DNA from: Paenibacillus sp. FSL R5-0623 | GTDB taxonomy: Bacteria > Bacillota > Bacilli > Paenibacillales > Paenibacillaceae | Length of the DNA stretch: 64,000 nt | NCBI RefSeq assembly: GCF_037974265.1 | Contig: NZ_CP150233.1 | Coordinates: 2,294,001-2,358,000, forward strand | Direction: 5' to 3' | Part shown: one piece after another, positions 1 to 9,247 of the stretch | Layout of the letters: each line of letters opens with the position of its first letter | How positions within the stretch are numbered: position 1 is the first letter of the stretch | Program-made: the position numbers and the translations under genes | Notes under the pieces: generated by a model | What the model was told of the DNA's origin: nothing | Seen by the model: only the letters and a program-made list of their open reading frames with translations | Databases searched by the model: none

Positions 1-1187
1 CTGCATTCAAGGTCAGTATGCTTATTACAGTCTACGCTGTAGTTGCCATCCTGCTTATTCCAATCGCAGGGTATTTGTCTGATCGTTTTGGCAGAAAAGC
101 AGTCATTATTCCCAGCCTCATCATTGCAGCCGTCGGGGGTGCTGTAGCTGGTGTAGGTGCATGGATGCTGGATGGAAATGTAGCTTACTGGACCATTTTG
201 GGTGGCAGGTTATTACAGGGGGTTGGAGCAGCCGGCGCATTCCCTATTGTCATTCCATTGGTTGGGGACATGTTTAATGATGAAGATCAGGTTAGCAAAA
301 GCCTGGGAATCATTGAAACCTCGAATACATTTGGTAAAGTGTTAAGTCCGATTTTGGGTGCAGCACTGGCTGTTTGGCTATGGTTTTTACCATTTATGGC
401 TATTCCTGTATTGTGTTTAATCTCGGTGATTCTGGTTATTTTCCTGGTGAAGTCTCCCAAGAAAAAAGAAAAGCCACCCACCTTTACGGAATTTGTGGCT
501 TCCATTCGGGACGTATTGAAAGAAAAAGGTCGATGGTTATACGCCTTGTTTGCAATCGGTGGAATTTGCATGTTTATTCTTTTTGGTGTGCTTTATTATC
601 TATCCGAGACGTTGGAGAGCGAGTTCGGCATGAAAGGGGTCGTAAAAGGTCTTGTACTTGCGATTCCGTTGGCAGCCTTATGTCTTTTTTCCTTTTTCGG
701 AGGAAAGTGGATTGGAAAGAGTAAGCCTCGCATGAAATGGCTCGGATTCGCAGGACTAGTTCTTGTAACCGTTTCGCTGGGTGTTATTGGGATTTTCGAT
801 AATATCTACGTTGTGTTGGGACTGTTCACATTAGGAAGTGCCGGAGTAGGAGCAACCTTACCATGTCTGGATGCTCTTATTACTGAAGGTGTGGATAAGA
901 AACAGCGTGGTACAATTACAGGTTTGTTCAGCAGCATGCGATTCATCGGTGTATCGCTTGGTCCTCCTGTTGTGTCCCTGTTGATTGGCACACAACATTT
1001 TTGGCTTTTTGGTGTGCTCGCCGCATCTGGAGCTATAGGGGCATTGCTCACCTTATTTGCGGTCAAACCCAATAAGGGAGACCAACCTACTTCAGGAAGC
1101 GGACATAAACAGGATGAACGGCATATCGATCGGATTGAGACGAGTCGAGGTTATGCTCCTATACGGCGCAAGAAAAGTCCACTCTAG
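1..1187 (+). CDS. MFS drug/siderophore exporter, 5'-truncated
   Basis: C-terminal 390 or so residues of a major facilitator superfamily transporter. The frame is open to the left edge, and the codons before the first ATG (position 18) read A-F-K-V-S. The visible protein begins in the second membrane helix, directly before a motif-A-like loop (DRFGRK), so the first helix and the true start lie outside the window. About ten further hydrophobic segments follow, and the C-terminus is a charged tail rich in Lys and Arg. The general look resembles bacillibactin-exporter-like (YmfD/YmfE) proteins, but the substrate cannot be read from sequence. It converges on the next MFS gene, with a shared terminator between them. 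Confidence 0.8.
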   Translation, partial: AFKVSMLITVYAVVAILLIPIAGYLSDRFGRKAVIIPSLIIAAVGGAVAGVGAWMLDGNVAYWTILGGRLLQGVGAAGAFPIVIPLVGDMFNDEDQVSKSLGIIETSNTFGKVLSPILGAALAVWLWFLPFMAIPVLCLISVILVIFLVKSPKKKEKPPTFTEFVASIRDVLKEKGRWLYALFAIGGICMFILFGVLYYLSETLESEFGMKGVVKGLVLAIPLAALCLFSFFGGKWIGKSKPRMKWLGFAGLVLVTVSLGVIGIFDNIYVVLGLFTLGSAGVGATLPCLDALITEGVDKKQRGTITGLFSSMRFIGVSLGPPVVSLLIGTQHFWLFGVLAASGAIGALLTLFAVKPNKGDQPTSGSGHKQDERHIDRIETSRGYAPIRRKKSPL

Positions 1188-1245
1188 GTGGATGGTATTA
1201 GCCGACAAATCATTCTTATCTTTAATTGAATACCATAAACCATAA

Positions 1246-1296
1246 AAAACGCGTTTACGCCTGAGAAAGTATGCATCCTCGGTGTAAACGCGTTTT
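1246..1296. terminator. bidirectional rho-independent terminator
   Basis: Sixteen-bp stem (1246-1261 with 1281-1296, one G-T wobble) around a 19-nt loop. An A-run on the left and a T-run on the right let it serve both converging MFS genes. Confidence 0.85.
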
Positions 1297-1345
1297 CTTG
1301 ATCATGAGAATAAACCACGTAATCGTGTCACTCCCATTGACGGGT

Positions 1346-2659
1346 TTATTTTTTATTTTTGGTATCTTGCGTATCGTGTTCCGAATCCTTGGGCTGACCT
1401 GTATTTGTTGCAGGTATATGCGTATGAGCGAGCAGAGCATGAGGTTCTATGGAGAAGCTGCCGCTTCGTTTTCCCTGAATCAGATAGATAAGCAAGAACA
1501 GAATCATAAACATCACGGAATATCGGTACATATCGGTATAACTGGTTATGGCCGCAATGGCGCCAAGAAGAAGGGCACCGGTTGCGATACCCAGATCCAG
1601 CGAGTTCAAAAACATACCGTTAGCCATACCCCGCTGAGATGGAGATACAACTTGAATCATCCAGGTCTGCAGAGATGACTGCATGGAACCATAGCCGATC
1701 CCGTAGATAAAGGCAGCAATGAACAAGATGGACATGGAGGTTGCATACGAGAGCAGAAAGAGGCCAACAGCAACGAATATTGCCCCTGGAATAAGCAGTG
1801 CTTTTGGACCCTTAGTGTCATAGATCCGTCCTGCAAAGGGTCTAACCAATAACACGGCGAGTGCATTGAACAAAAAGAACAGCGCAGGATTGGCCAGATT
1901 GGCTTCCTTGCCATACAGAACGATGAATCCGACAAGTCCACCATAGGTGATGGATAACAGGCAATTCAGCACACTGGGCAGAATCAACTTGCGGTTGAAA
2001 GGTGTCTTCTGTTTTGGGTTGGACCCTGAAGCACTTGTTGTGGCTTGTGGCATGATGGTTGTACTGTTATCGGTTCTGACTGCTTTCTTGCGTGTCAGCG
2101 AATAACTCAGTGGATAGATCACAGCGAGGACACCCGCAGTACATAACATGAGGGTTACAAATCCAGCACCCTGTAGCAGAGTGACCCCAATAATTGGCCC
2201 CATAGACATAGCCAGGCTAGTCGATAGACCAAAGTAACCCATACCTTCACCCATTCGTTTGACGGGCACAATGTCCGAGGCCATCGTTGGAAAAGCGGTA
2301 CTGCTCATACCAAACCCGATACCAAACAACATTCTCAGCAACAAGAGCACAGCTATACCGGCAGCAAAATAATAGCCGAGCGTTGCCAGCAGGGCTACGG
2401 ACAGGCCTATATAGATCATGGCGTTACGAAGGCCCTTCTCCAGTGCTTTCGCGGAATAGAGACGGGCTGCAATGGCACTTAGTGCAAACAGACAGGTGAA
2501 TAAACTTACTTCAAAAGCATTGGCGTGAAATCGCTCCTGAACGTAGGACGGAAGCGGAGAGACGATCATGTGCAGTTGCAAGAACAACAAGAAGTTGCAC
2601 AGCATCAGCAGAATAAAATCGGTGGTCCATAGTCTAACTTGTGTAGATTGTTCTTTCAT
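1346..2659 (-). CDS. MFS transporter, 12-TM
   Basis: Full-length 437-residue major facilitator family permease with about twelve hydrophobic helices and a polar central loop (about residues 195-225, rich in Thr, Ser and Gln) between the two six-helix halves. Helix 1 carries the FLLFLQLHMIVSPLPSYV stretch typical of drug-efflux type MFS proteins. A TM5-like motif (GPIIGVTLLQGAGF) supports an antiporter. It lies 30 bp downstream of a MarR-family gene on the same strand, which suggests a self-regulated MarR-exporter operon. The C-terminal tail is polar (His, Asp, Lys). Substrate unknown. Confidence 0.85.
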   Translation of the reverse strand: MKEQSTQVRLWTTDFILLMLCNFLLFLQLHMIVSPLPSYVQERFHANAFEVSLFTCLFALSAIAARLYSAKALEKGLRNAMIYIGLSVALLATLGYYFAAGIAVLLLLRMLFGIGFGMSSTAFPTMASDIVPVKRMGEGMGYFGLSTSLAMSMGPIIGVTLLQGAGFVTLMLCTAGVLAVIYPLSYSLTRKKAVRTDNSTTIMPQATTSASGSNPKQKTPFNRKLILPSVLNCLLSITYGGLVGFIVLYGKEANLANPALFFLFNALAVLLVRPFAGRIYDTKGPKALLIPGAIFVAVGLFLLSYATSMSILFIAAFIYGIGYGSMQSSLQTWMIQVVSPSQRGMANGMFLNSLDLGIATGALLLGAIAAITSYTDMYRYSVMFMILFLLIYLIQGKRSGSFSIEPHALLAHTHIPATNTGQPKDSEHDTQDTKNKK

Positions 2660-2689
2660 GATGATGTATTCCCCCTGAGTTGTGATTCA

Positions 2690-3112
2690 TTACAAGTTGC
2701 GGTTAATGAGGGAAAGAGTATGTTTAAATGCTTCCATCTGGTCTTCGGGTATACCTTCAGCAAGTTCTTTATTCATTTCTCTTTCAATCGGAACGAGGAT
2801 ATCAATTAACGCTTTGCCTTCTGTGGTGAGATATAACAGATAGGCTCTGCGATCCTGTTCACTGGTCCGGCGTTCTACCCAGCCTTTTTTCTCAAGCAGA
2901 TCAATAATCCGCGCAGTGGTGGGTTGGTCTTTGAAGACACGTGCAGCGAGCTCCTTCTGATTCACACCTTCACCGCGGTCAACATTAAAGAGAACAGAAA
3001 ATTGCTCTGTCGTAATATCATAAGGTTTGAATCGCGTTGCAAGTAAAGCTACAGCTTTACGATGTGTGAAACCCAGCATGAATCCAACAGATTGTTCCAG
3101 TGTATAGTCCAT
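2690..3112 (-). CDS. MarR family transcriptional regulator
   Basis: About 140 residues with the winged-helix MarR fold: a recognition region containing QKELAARVFKDQPTTARIIDLL, then a wing with the family signature D-R-R-A-Y (EQDRRAYLLYLT). A longer reading from a TTG at 3151 is possible, but that codon has no ribosome binding site and abuts a palindrome. The ATG at 3112 has GGAAGCGAGG about 12 nt upstream, so I prefer it. It is the first gene of an operon with the MFS exporter and probably represses it through the palindrome at 3157-3174. Confidence 0.85.
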   Translation of the reverse strand: MDYTLEQSVGFMLGFTHRKAVALLATRFKPYDITTEQFSVLFNVDRGEGVNQKELAARVFKDQPTTARIIDLLEKKGWVERRTSEQDRRAYLLYLTTEGKALIDILVPIEREMNKELAEGIPEDQMEAFKHTLSLINRNL

Positions 3113-3156
3113 GTGATTGCTAGACCTCGCTTCCTTAATAAAATGTTCCAATCAAT

Positions 3157-3174
3157 TAGTTGTTATAACAACTA
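3157..3174. promoter_or_regulatory. 18-bp perfect palindrome, probable MarR operator
   Basis: TAGTTGTTATAACAACTA is identical to its reverse complement. It lies about 45 bp upstream of the preferred MarR start, in AT-rich DNA where the promoter should be. Size and symmetry suit a MarR dimer. This is inference from position. Confidence 0.6.
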
Positions 3175-3269
3175 TATGTTAAACAAGTATTTTTGTCAAA
3201 ATGAAATATTCTCATATTGAACGTACGGGTGCGCTGTGCAATGATCCGAAAATACTGTTAGAATAGTAA

Positions 3270-3283
3270 TGAAACCGCTTTTA
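3270..3283 (+). promoter_or_regulatory. cre-like site upstream of fucU
   Basis: TGAAACCGCTTTTA matches the CcpA consensus TGWAANCGNTNWCA at 13 of 14 positions. It lies about 85 bp before the fucU start, which would fit catabolite control of a sugar-metabolism gene. Confidence 0.4.
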
Positions 3284-3367
3284 TGGAATCGATGTCTTGC
3301 GTGCTTGAAAAGTGTAGAAAACCAATTTGCTCTAACTAATGTTGGAGATGACCAAGGAGAGCTGTGC

Positions 3368-3841
3368 ATGCTAAAGAATATACCCGCAATAATACCTCCA
3401 GAGTTACTCAAAATCATGTCCGAAATGGGCCATGGAGACGAGTTGGTTCTGGCGGATGGCAATTTCCCCGCAGCCAGTCATGCCAAGAGACTGGTACGCT
3501 GTGATGCACTGGGAGTCGTTGAACTGCTGGATGCCATCCTGCAATTATATCCACTGGACACCTATGCTAAGCGTCCCGCTGCTGTCATGCAGGTTGTGGA
3601 AGGGGACCAGGTGATCCCGATCATATGGGAAGACTATCGCCGGTTGATTGAAGAATATGAAGGCATAACGGATGCTTTTGATCATGAAGAGCGATTTGAT
3701 TTTTATAAACGTGCTTCGAATGCCTATGTGATTGTTGCAACTGGTGAGCGAGCGCAATATGCCAATCTGATTTTGAAGAAAGGTGTCATTTTCCCCGATG
3801 CTGATCCTGGTCAGGAACAGCAGAATGCTGAATCGAACTGA
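3368..3841 (+). CDS. fucU: RbsD/FucU family mutarotase (L-fucose mutarotase-like)
   Basis: 157-residue protein of the RbsD/FucU family, which interconverts alpha and beta anomers of L-fucose or related sugars in the cytoplasm. The start at 3368 is set by AAGGAGA seven bases upstream; a longer in-frame reading from 3269 lacks such a site. The N-terminus LLKIMSEMGHGDELVLADGN contains the family's catalytic His (H22) and the HGDE motif, and the C-terminal half has FYKRASNAYVIVATGERAQYAN, typical of FucU. A few extra residues rich in Gln and Glu extend the tail. It stands alone, with no fucose isomerase or kinase next to it. Confidence 0.85.
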   Translation: MLKNIPAIIPPELLKIMSEMGHGDELVLADGNFPAASHAKRLVRCDALGVVELLDAILQLYPLDTYAKRPAAVMQVVEGDQVIPIIWEDYRRLIEEYEGITDAFDHEERFDFYKRASNAYVIVATGERAQYANLILKKGVIFPDADPGQEQQNAESN

Positions 3842-3845
3842 ATAA

Positions 3846-4964
3846 TTACGGCGACGGAGCAGTGGATGCTCTGGTCGCCTTTTTATTTTTACCATTGCGG
3901 AGCCAGTATACCAGAACGTACAGAATGGGCATGGATTCGATAAGTACCGTGTACAAAGGTACAGCGTAAGAGCGGATAGCCAACTCGTAAGAGGCGGCAT
4001 CTCTGGCATATTGAAGTACAATGGCAGCAGCCGTTCCCCCAATTAGATACACAACAGATTTTTGCTGCCTGATCCCGCTGAGTTTGGAGAGACAGACGGA
4101 AGCGACATACAACAGAAATGAGCTGCGAGTGAACATCGTTGTTGACCAAATTGCGATCAGAACAGGGTCCAGATTATCCAGAAAATCTCCGTATCGCGCA
4201 AAGCGTACCATCTCAAGTAAAGGATAGCGAAGCCCGGCGGCAACATACGGACCAAAATTCATCAAGATGAATATCCAGAATACAACGATGAATATAACAA
4301 CGGTGATGCCGGCAAATAACATGCTTTTCAGCATAGGACGCCTGAAAGCAACGACCGGTGCGAGGAAGAGGAAAAACATCCATTCGGAGAACCATGGCAT
4401 GGTGGACAAAGAACCCATCATGATCTCACCCAGATCATGATGGGTTGCCATCGCAAGCAGCATGCCAGTATTGCCCCCACCCCCAACCGCCGGAATAAGT
4501 AAGCCGGAAGTGAGAAGCTGTACCAGAAAAATACCTTCCGACATAAATACAATGGTAACCAATCCTGAACGCGCAGTCAGGCAGATGCACAGCAAAGTGA
4601 GGGTTGATGTTAACCATATCGGAGTCTGTGGCAGATACATCGATTGCAGGAAGATAATGAAATTCTCCACATCAATGGACAACAAGTAGATACACAACAT
4701 TAGAATTAACCCGATATAAAAGCGATGCACAACCTTGCCCACGATATCTTCTCCATAGGAAATCCAGGGTTTGTCGGGGTTAATGGAACCCAAACGGTAT
4801 GTAAAGAACAGAAAAATCAGACTGAGTAAAAAGCCGCCGATGGTTGATAACCATCCCTGATAGCCACTCATTTTGAATAAACGTTGCAGAAGAAAGGCAA
4901 TGGGTTCGGAATACAGGTAAACAAACATGAAGCGGTAAGCCTGCCCCGCAGTCAGATGGTTCAT
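3846..4964 (-). CDS. spore germination permease, GerB subunit
   Basis: 372-residue member of the endospore germination permease family (GerAB/GerKB, amino-acid permease-like). It shows about ten hydrophobic helices and starts with LTAGQAYRFMFVYLYSEPIAF, similar to other GerB proteins. B subunits bind the germinant in the inner spore membrane. It is the last gene of a four-gene unit reading A, C, D-type, B, with a 15-bp gap to the preceding small gene. The C-terminus is short and basic. The germinant cannot be predicted. Confidence 0.85.
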   Translation of the reverse strand: MNHLTAGQAYRFMFVYLYSEPIAFLLQRLFKMSGYQGWLSTIGGFLLSLIFLFFTYRLGSINPDKPWISYGEDIVGKVVHRFYIGLILMLCIYLLSIDVENFIIFLQSMYLPQTPIWLTSTLTLLCICLTARSGLVTIVFMSEGIFLVQLLTSGLLIPAVGGGGNTGMLLAMATHHDLGEIMMGSLSTMPWFSEWMFFLFLAPVVAFRRPMLKSMLFAGITVVIFIVVFWIFILMNFGPYVAAGLRYPLLEMVRFARYGDFLDNLDPVLIAIWSTTMFTRSSFLLYVASVCLSKLSGIRQQKSVVYLIGGTAAAIVLQYARDAASYELAIRSYAVPLYTVLIESMPILYVLVYWLRNGKNKKATRASTAPSP

Positions 4965-4979
4965 GGTTAATCTCCTTTC

Positions 4980-5186
4980 TTATTTAATCATGTGATCAAC
5001 CCAGCCAAAGACCAACTGGATTACATCATTGGGATTAGGCCATGCTGACCAGCTTACAGCGAGCGTGTTCCATACGAGAAATAGGCCGAGCAGTATGAAA
5101 TAGGCACGTCTGATTGCTTTTTTGCTTGTTTTTACAGATGACCAATCCAGTAAATACAGTCCCGCAAATACTAAAACGGCTAACAC
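4980..5186 (-). CDS. small two-helix membrane protein of the ger operon (D-type subunit)
   Basis: 68 residues with two hydrophobic segments (about 1-14 and 28-45) separated by a basic loop (SVKTSKKAIRR). The GTG start at 5186 is supported by AGGAGG eight bases upstream. It lies between gerC-like and gerB-like genes, where several Bacillus and Paenibacillus germinant-receptor operons carry a small D subunit that modulates receptor response. Family assignment rests on size, topology and position. Confidence 0.65.
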   Translation of the reverse strand: MLAVLVFAGLYLLDWSSVKTSKKAIRRAYFILLGLFLVWNTLAVSWSAWPNPNDVIQLVFGWVDHMIK

Positions 5187-5222
5187 GTATGTAACCTCCT
5201 TAAAAAGCCATTCCCGTGCAAG

Positions 5223-6371
5223 CTAGAAGCTTGACTCCGAGCCAACAAATTGAATGTTGATATTTGTGTTGACAGAAAACTGAAGATCATTCTTTACATA
5301 GTTGATCCATGTAGGCCGCAGCTTCTTCCATACCTTCGGATATCTCCATTCGAGCCGATATCCAAGCATGAGTATGTCGGAGCCTTGGTGTTTCGCGGTT
5401 TGAATGGCCTGAGTAAGATGAGCACTCACTTTTTCATTAGCAGCTTGTTCAATGTCCTTAATCCCAACAATATCTTCGGCCTTTAATACAGGAATGACCG
5501 AATTCAACTCCGCTTTGCCCGACAAATTGATTACAAAATGTGGTTCACCATTCTGGAGCTTTACATGTATATCCGAATGCATGCGGTATAACTTCATGCT
5601 TGCTTTTTGTTTTTTGGTTCTAACCGAAATGGTCATCGAATCCAGGTTTTGTCCTGCCCAGGCAACAGCGCGTGCTTCATCCGCCGAGAGTGTTCCAACC
5701 ATCCGCATCTGACTGAATATGGAGCCACCGATTTGACTGACCCACTTTTTGGATTCTCCCTCTTCGCTGACCATGTTGGTTTGTTTGCTGCCTAACATCG
5801 ATGAGGCAAATCCCTGATTCATTTTATCGGATGTAAATATGCTTAACACCTGGGTTTTTAATAGGTTTTCCTCGGTGGAGAATTCCCGAAGCACGTCACT
5901 TGGCGTTTCTTCGAATACCGGAGTCAGATCAGAAACGTCCTTGGCTTTGCCATTCGCAACCATTACGTAGCTGCTCAGGTGGAAAAGGGGCTGACGTGCA
6001 ATCCATTCCATCGTGTCTTCAATCCCCTCACGTGCATAAGCTTGGCCAAAGACAATCACTCGCGTATGTCCCCAAGATATTTTACGTGTCAAGTCTGTCT
6101 GGATACGCTCTATCGCATCGGCAATTGTCGGTGCAGTTGCCGAAACCGCTGCATATGGATCTTTGCCTGTACCACCACCTTCTGGAGAAAGACGATTGGG
6201 GAGCGGCATGCTGAGGGTGACCTCGATCTCTCCAGGGGTATCTGCTTTGTCCACGTACATGGCCGTAATAAAGGTGCGCTCATTAATCTCGACTTTCGAC
6301 CAGCATCCGGTACATAACAGACAACAAATAATGACGACCATAAGTGGAAGGCGAGACTTTCGAAATATCAT
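5223..6371 (-). CDS. spore germination lipoprotein, Ger(x)C family
   Basis: 382-residue lipoprotein of the GerAC family, the lipid-anchored outer subunit of the germinant receptor. The signal peptide ends in a lipobox-like CTGC with the lipidated Cys at residue 23, followed by W-S-K-V-E-I-N-E-R, the usual start of mature GerC proteins. Further on are family features such as ISWGHTRVIVFGQAYAREG and the C-terminal LGYRLEWRYPKVWKK. Its start overlaps the gerA stop by 4 bp (ATGA), indicating translational coupling. Confidence 0.88.
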   Translation of the reverse strand: MIFRKSRLPLMVVIICCLLCTGCWSKVEINERTFITAMYVDKADTPGEIEVTLSMPLPNRLSPEGGGTGKDPYAAVSATAPTIADAIERIQTDLTRKISWGHTRVIVFGQAYAREGIEDTMEWIARQPLFHLSSYVMVANGKAKDVSDLTPVFEETPSDVLREFSTEENLLKTQVLSIFTSDKMNQGFASSMLGSKQTNMVSEEGESKKWVSQIGGSIFSQMRMVGTLSADEARAVAWAGQNLDSMTISVRTKKQKASMKLYRMHSDIHVKLQNGEPHFVINLSGKAELNSVIPVLKAEDIVGIKDIEQAANEKVSAHLTQAIQTAKHQGSDILMLGYRLEWRYPKVWKKLRPTWINYVKNDLQFSVNTNINIQFVGSESSF

Positions 6372-7813
6372 GATGTATCCTGCCTCCTTTCATTATCGGT
6401 CGCATAGGCTTTAGTTCGTTTTTTCATCAAGAACCAAGGTACCCGAATAAACGTATCCTTAAAATCACGCAGGACGAGTGGGGCAAAAGGCTGCATGTAC
6501 GGAACACCAAATGAACGCATGCTGACCATATACCAGTACAACAGATAGATAGAAATGACTACACCGAATAAGCCCAGTGTTCCTCCCATCAACAGAACAG
6601 GAAAGCGGAGCAGTCGGAAGGCCAGACCTAACTCGAAATGCGGAATAATAAAGGCTGCAATGCCTGTAATGGACACCACAATAACCAATGGAGCAGAGAC
6701 AATACCTGCCTGTACAGCGGCTTGTCCAATGACTATACCGCCAATAATAGAAACCGTCTGTCCAAGCGGCTTGGGAATACGTATTCCCGCTTCACGTAAT
6801 CCTTCGAAGGTAATCTCCATGATGAAGGCTTCAATTAATGCCGGAAAAGGAATGTTCTCTCTCGCGGAGGCAATTGTAATGAGCAGATTGGTTGGAATGA
6901 TCTCGGGATGAAATGTAGTAACTGCTACATATACGGAGGGCAGCAGGAGAGCAATGACGGCAAACAGCAAACGGATAATCCGGATAAATGAAGCCGAATG
7001 GAACCGCTGATAATAGTCCTCGGACGACTGCATCAAAGAGAAAAATGTGACTGGAATAAGCAGGGAGAAGGGTGTTCCATCCTGCATGACCCCGATTCGT
7101 CCTTCTACGAGAGCAGCTGCAACGGTATCTGGTCTTTCGGTATATTGATACTGTGGAAATGGAGAAAGCGGATGGTCTTCCAGAAACTCTGATAGATAGC
7201 TGACCCCAAGACTGCTGTCCATATCAATCTCACCCAGACTGGTTAATACATTTTCCAAAATCTCAGGTTTGCATAATCCTTGAATGTAAATAACAAAAAC
7301 TTCGGTTTTGGTATATTTGCCGATGGTAAATTTGATCATTTTAAAATCGGGATGTTTGATTTTGTGTCGCAGCAGAGACATATTTACATTAATATCTTCG
7401 ATAAATGCTTCCTGGGGGCCAACGACGACGACTTCATTTGTTGATTCAGGTACGGAGCGCTTCTGATAATTTTGAATTGAAAAAATGATCATGCCAGACA
7501 TGCCTTCGATATAGAGTGCTGCGTTACCGGTTACGATATCATCTACCACCGTTTCCGCTGAATCCCTGTGCTCGTTTTCAAGAGAAAAAAAGGTTCCGCT
7601 CACGACTTGCGTAATGAAATCGGGACCGACCTCGTTCCGTGCAGCCTCCTCGAGCAGGGGCTTCACAATAGCTTCGCGCATGATCTGTGTATCAACAATG
7701 GATTGAATATAGAGCAAAGTGCAATGGAGCGGCCCGATCTGAAGGGGTTGATAGATCATATCTGCCACGCCGATTAGACGTGATTGCACCTGTATCAGAA
7801 TGCTTTCTTTCAT
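6368..7813 (-). CDS. spore germination protein, GerA subunit
   Basis: 481-residue GerA family protein, the A subunit of the germinant receptor in the inner spore membrane. The N-terminal half is soluble (including DFITQVVSGTFFSLE and IYIQGLCKPEILENV), and the C-terminal half has about five membrane helices with the conserved TPFSLLIPVTFFSLMQSSEDYYQRF region. It is the first gene of the operon, preceded by an AGGAGGAAGGG ribosome binding site. The N-terminus is shorter than in GerAA-type proteins, which often carry a longer charged extension. Forespore expression is expected, and a sigma-G-like promoter lies upstream. Confidence 0.88.
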   Translation of the reverse strand: MKESILIQVQSRLIGVADMIYQPLQIGPLHCTLLYIQSIVDTQIMREAIVKPLLEEAARNEVGPDFITQVVSGTFFSLENEHRDSAETVVDDIVTGNAALYIEGMSGMIIFSIQNYQKRSVPESTNEVVVVGPQEAFIEDINVNMSLLRHKIKHPDFKMIKFTIGKYTKTEVFVIYIQGLCKPEILENVLTSLGEIDMDSSLGVSYLSEFLEDHPLSPFPQYQYTERPDTVAAALVEGRIGVMQDGTPFSLLIPVTFFSLMQSSEDYYQRFHSASFIRIIRLLFAVIALLLPSVYVAVTTFHPEIIPTNLLITIASARENIPFPALIEAFIMEITFEGLREAGIRIPKPLGQTVSIIGGIVIGQAAVQAGIVSAPLVIVVSITGIAAFIIPHFELGLAFRLLRFPVLLMGGTLGLFGVVISIYLLYWYMVSMRSFGVPYMQPFAPLVLRDFKDTFIRVPWFLMKKRTKAYATDNERRQDTS

Positions 7814-7871
7814 AGATCCCTTCCTCCTAAATCAATGAATGGTTCAGTTCCCTGTCCGCTGAGCGATACTA

Positions 7872-7901
7872 TAGTGTGCAACGCTTCGACTGAAATATAC
7901 T
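7872..7901 (-). promoter_or_regulatory. possible sigma-G promoter of the ger operon
   Basis: On the minus strand, AGTATA is followed after 17 bp by CACACTA, close to sigma-G elements (TGHATR and CATWMTA). It lies about 60 bp before the gerA start. Each element has about one mismatch, so this is tentative. Confidence 0.35.
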
Positions 7902-8055
7902 CCGAACGATGAATGTTCGGTATCTCTAGAGAAAAGTTCCTGGATACTACAAACTTTGATACAGATGATGAATGGGGAAAGGGAGGGGACTGTTTTACAA
8001 TTGAAGAAATACAAACGATGAGACGATGGTCTCCATCCCAGAGGAGTTGAGTGAA

Positions 8056-8514
8056 ATGCAGCATCGAATCAGACAAGCGGGTCTTTCAGATTGTAACGAA
8101 GTGGGACAATTGTTCAATGAGTACAGGATGTTCTACAACCAAAATGCTGACATTGAGGCAGCACGTCAGTATATTAGAGAACGAATGGAACGCCATGAAT
8201 CGGTGATTTTGGTAGCAGAAAAGCCACTCTCGGATGGCTTAATTTGTACTGGATTCGTTCAGTTATATCCCAGTTTCAGTTCGGTATCGATGGGGCCTGT
8301 CTGGGTGCTAAATGATCTATATGTGCATCCGAATTATCGTCAGCAAGGCATTGCGAGGAAGCTCTTGCAAGTAGCCAAGCAATTGGCATTTGAGCGTGGA
8401 GTTCTTCGTATATCACTCTCAACTGAGTTAAGTAACAGGCAAGCCCAAGCTTTATATGAATCCGAAGAATATGCACAGGATACCAAATTCATGTATTATG
8501 AACTTAATGTATAA
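8056..8514 (+). CDS. GNAT family N-acetyltransferase
   Basis: About 152 residues of the GCN5-related acetyltransferase fold. Motif A is visible as VLNDLYVHPNYRQQGIARKLL, where R/Q-x-x-G-I/A forms the acetyl-CoA pyrophosphate loop, and motif B as LSTELSNRQAQALYES. The start at 8056 is chosen because AGAGGAG lies nine bases upstream; an in-frame ATG at 8026 has no such site. It is divergent from the ger operon. Substrate unknown. Confidence 0.85.
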   Translation: MQHRIRQAGLSDCNEVGQLFNEYRMFYNQNADIEAARQYIRERMERHESVILVAEKPLSDGLICTGFVQLYPSFSSVSMGPVWVLNDLYVHPNYRQQGIARKLLQVAKQLAFERGVLRISLSTELSNRQAQALYESEEYAQDTKFMYYELNV

Positions 8515-8599
8515 AGGGATGCTCCAAAAGGCGCAATATATAAGCACTATATAGATGAATGGCAGACTCGTGTCGTCGGGAACAAGGGGGAGTCGCAAC

Positions 8600-9220
8600 A
8601 TGATGCAGTGGATTGCCATGATCACGATGTTAATTGATCATATAGGAGCTGTCTTTTTTCCGCATATTATAGAGTTGAGGATCATAGGTCGTATCGCTTT
8701 TCCAATCTATGCATTTGCAGTGTATATTGGGTATAAACATACACGAGACGTGCAAAAATACATATGGCGGCTGTTCTGGCTCGCGATCATATCACAGGTG
8801 CCGTTCATGGCTGCGTTTAATCATTATTCTCTGAACGTGGTATGGACATTATGGTCAGCCCTTTTGGTATTATTCGTTATCGATAAATTGCCATCCCGCC
8901 TACTGGGTATTCCGATTGTAATTGGAGCAGGTTGGTTCATGGAAATTAGCCAAATGGATTACGGGATGTACGGGTTGGTATTGGTCCTGTTATTCCGTTA
9001 TTTCCAGGGTCCTGTACTTGTCGTGGCACATGTCTTGTTAAATGCACTATATCTTCTGCTGCATAACAGCTCTGTGCAAATGTATAGTGTGCTCGCAACC
9101 GCCGGCATTGCTATTGCTCAGTATTACCAAGCGGGATTCCGTATGAAGGGGCCACGTTGGGTGTGGCGCTATTTCTATCCTGCGCATCTCGCCATTATTG
9201 CAATTATCCGATGGGTCTAA
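8600..9220 (+). CDS. TraX family integral membrane protein
   Basis: 206-residue protein with about seven or eight hydrophobic helices. The N-terminus MMQWIAMITMLIDHIGAVFF, followed by RIIGRIAFPIYAFAV, is the hallmark of TraX-like proteins (F-plasmid TraX acetylates pilin), and the conserved Asp-His pair sits at the end of helix 1. The ATG at 8600 follows AAGGGGGAG at good spacing. Chromosomal TraX homologues in Firmicutes are common and not tied to conjugation; the function here is unknown. Confidence 0.75.
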   Translation: MMQWIAMITMLIDHIGAVFFPHIIELRIIGRIAFPIYAFAVYIGYKHTRDVQKYIWRLFWLAIISQVPFMAAFNHYSLNVVWTLWSALLVLFVIDKLPSRLLGIPIVIGAGWFMEISQMDYGMYGLVLVLLFRYFQGPVLVVAHVLLNALYLLLHNSSVQMYSVLATAGIAIAQYYQAGFRMKGPRWVWRYFYPAHLAIIAIIRWV

Positions 9221-9247
9221 AAGAATGATCCAAAAATGCGAAGTAAA

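Noticed and set aside
8600..9220. TraX-like gene as sign of a conjugative element
   Set aside because: No relaxase, type IV secretion genes, integrase or attachment sites nearby; chromosomal TraX homologues are common.
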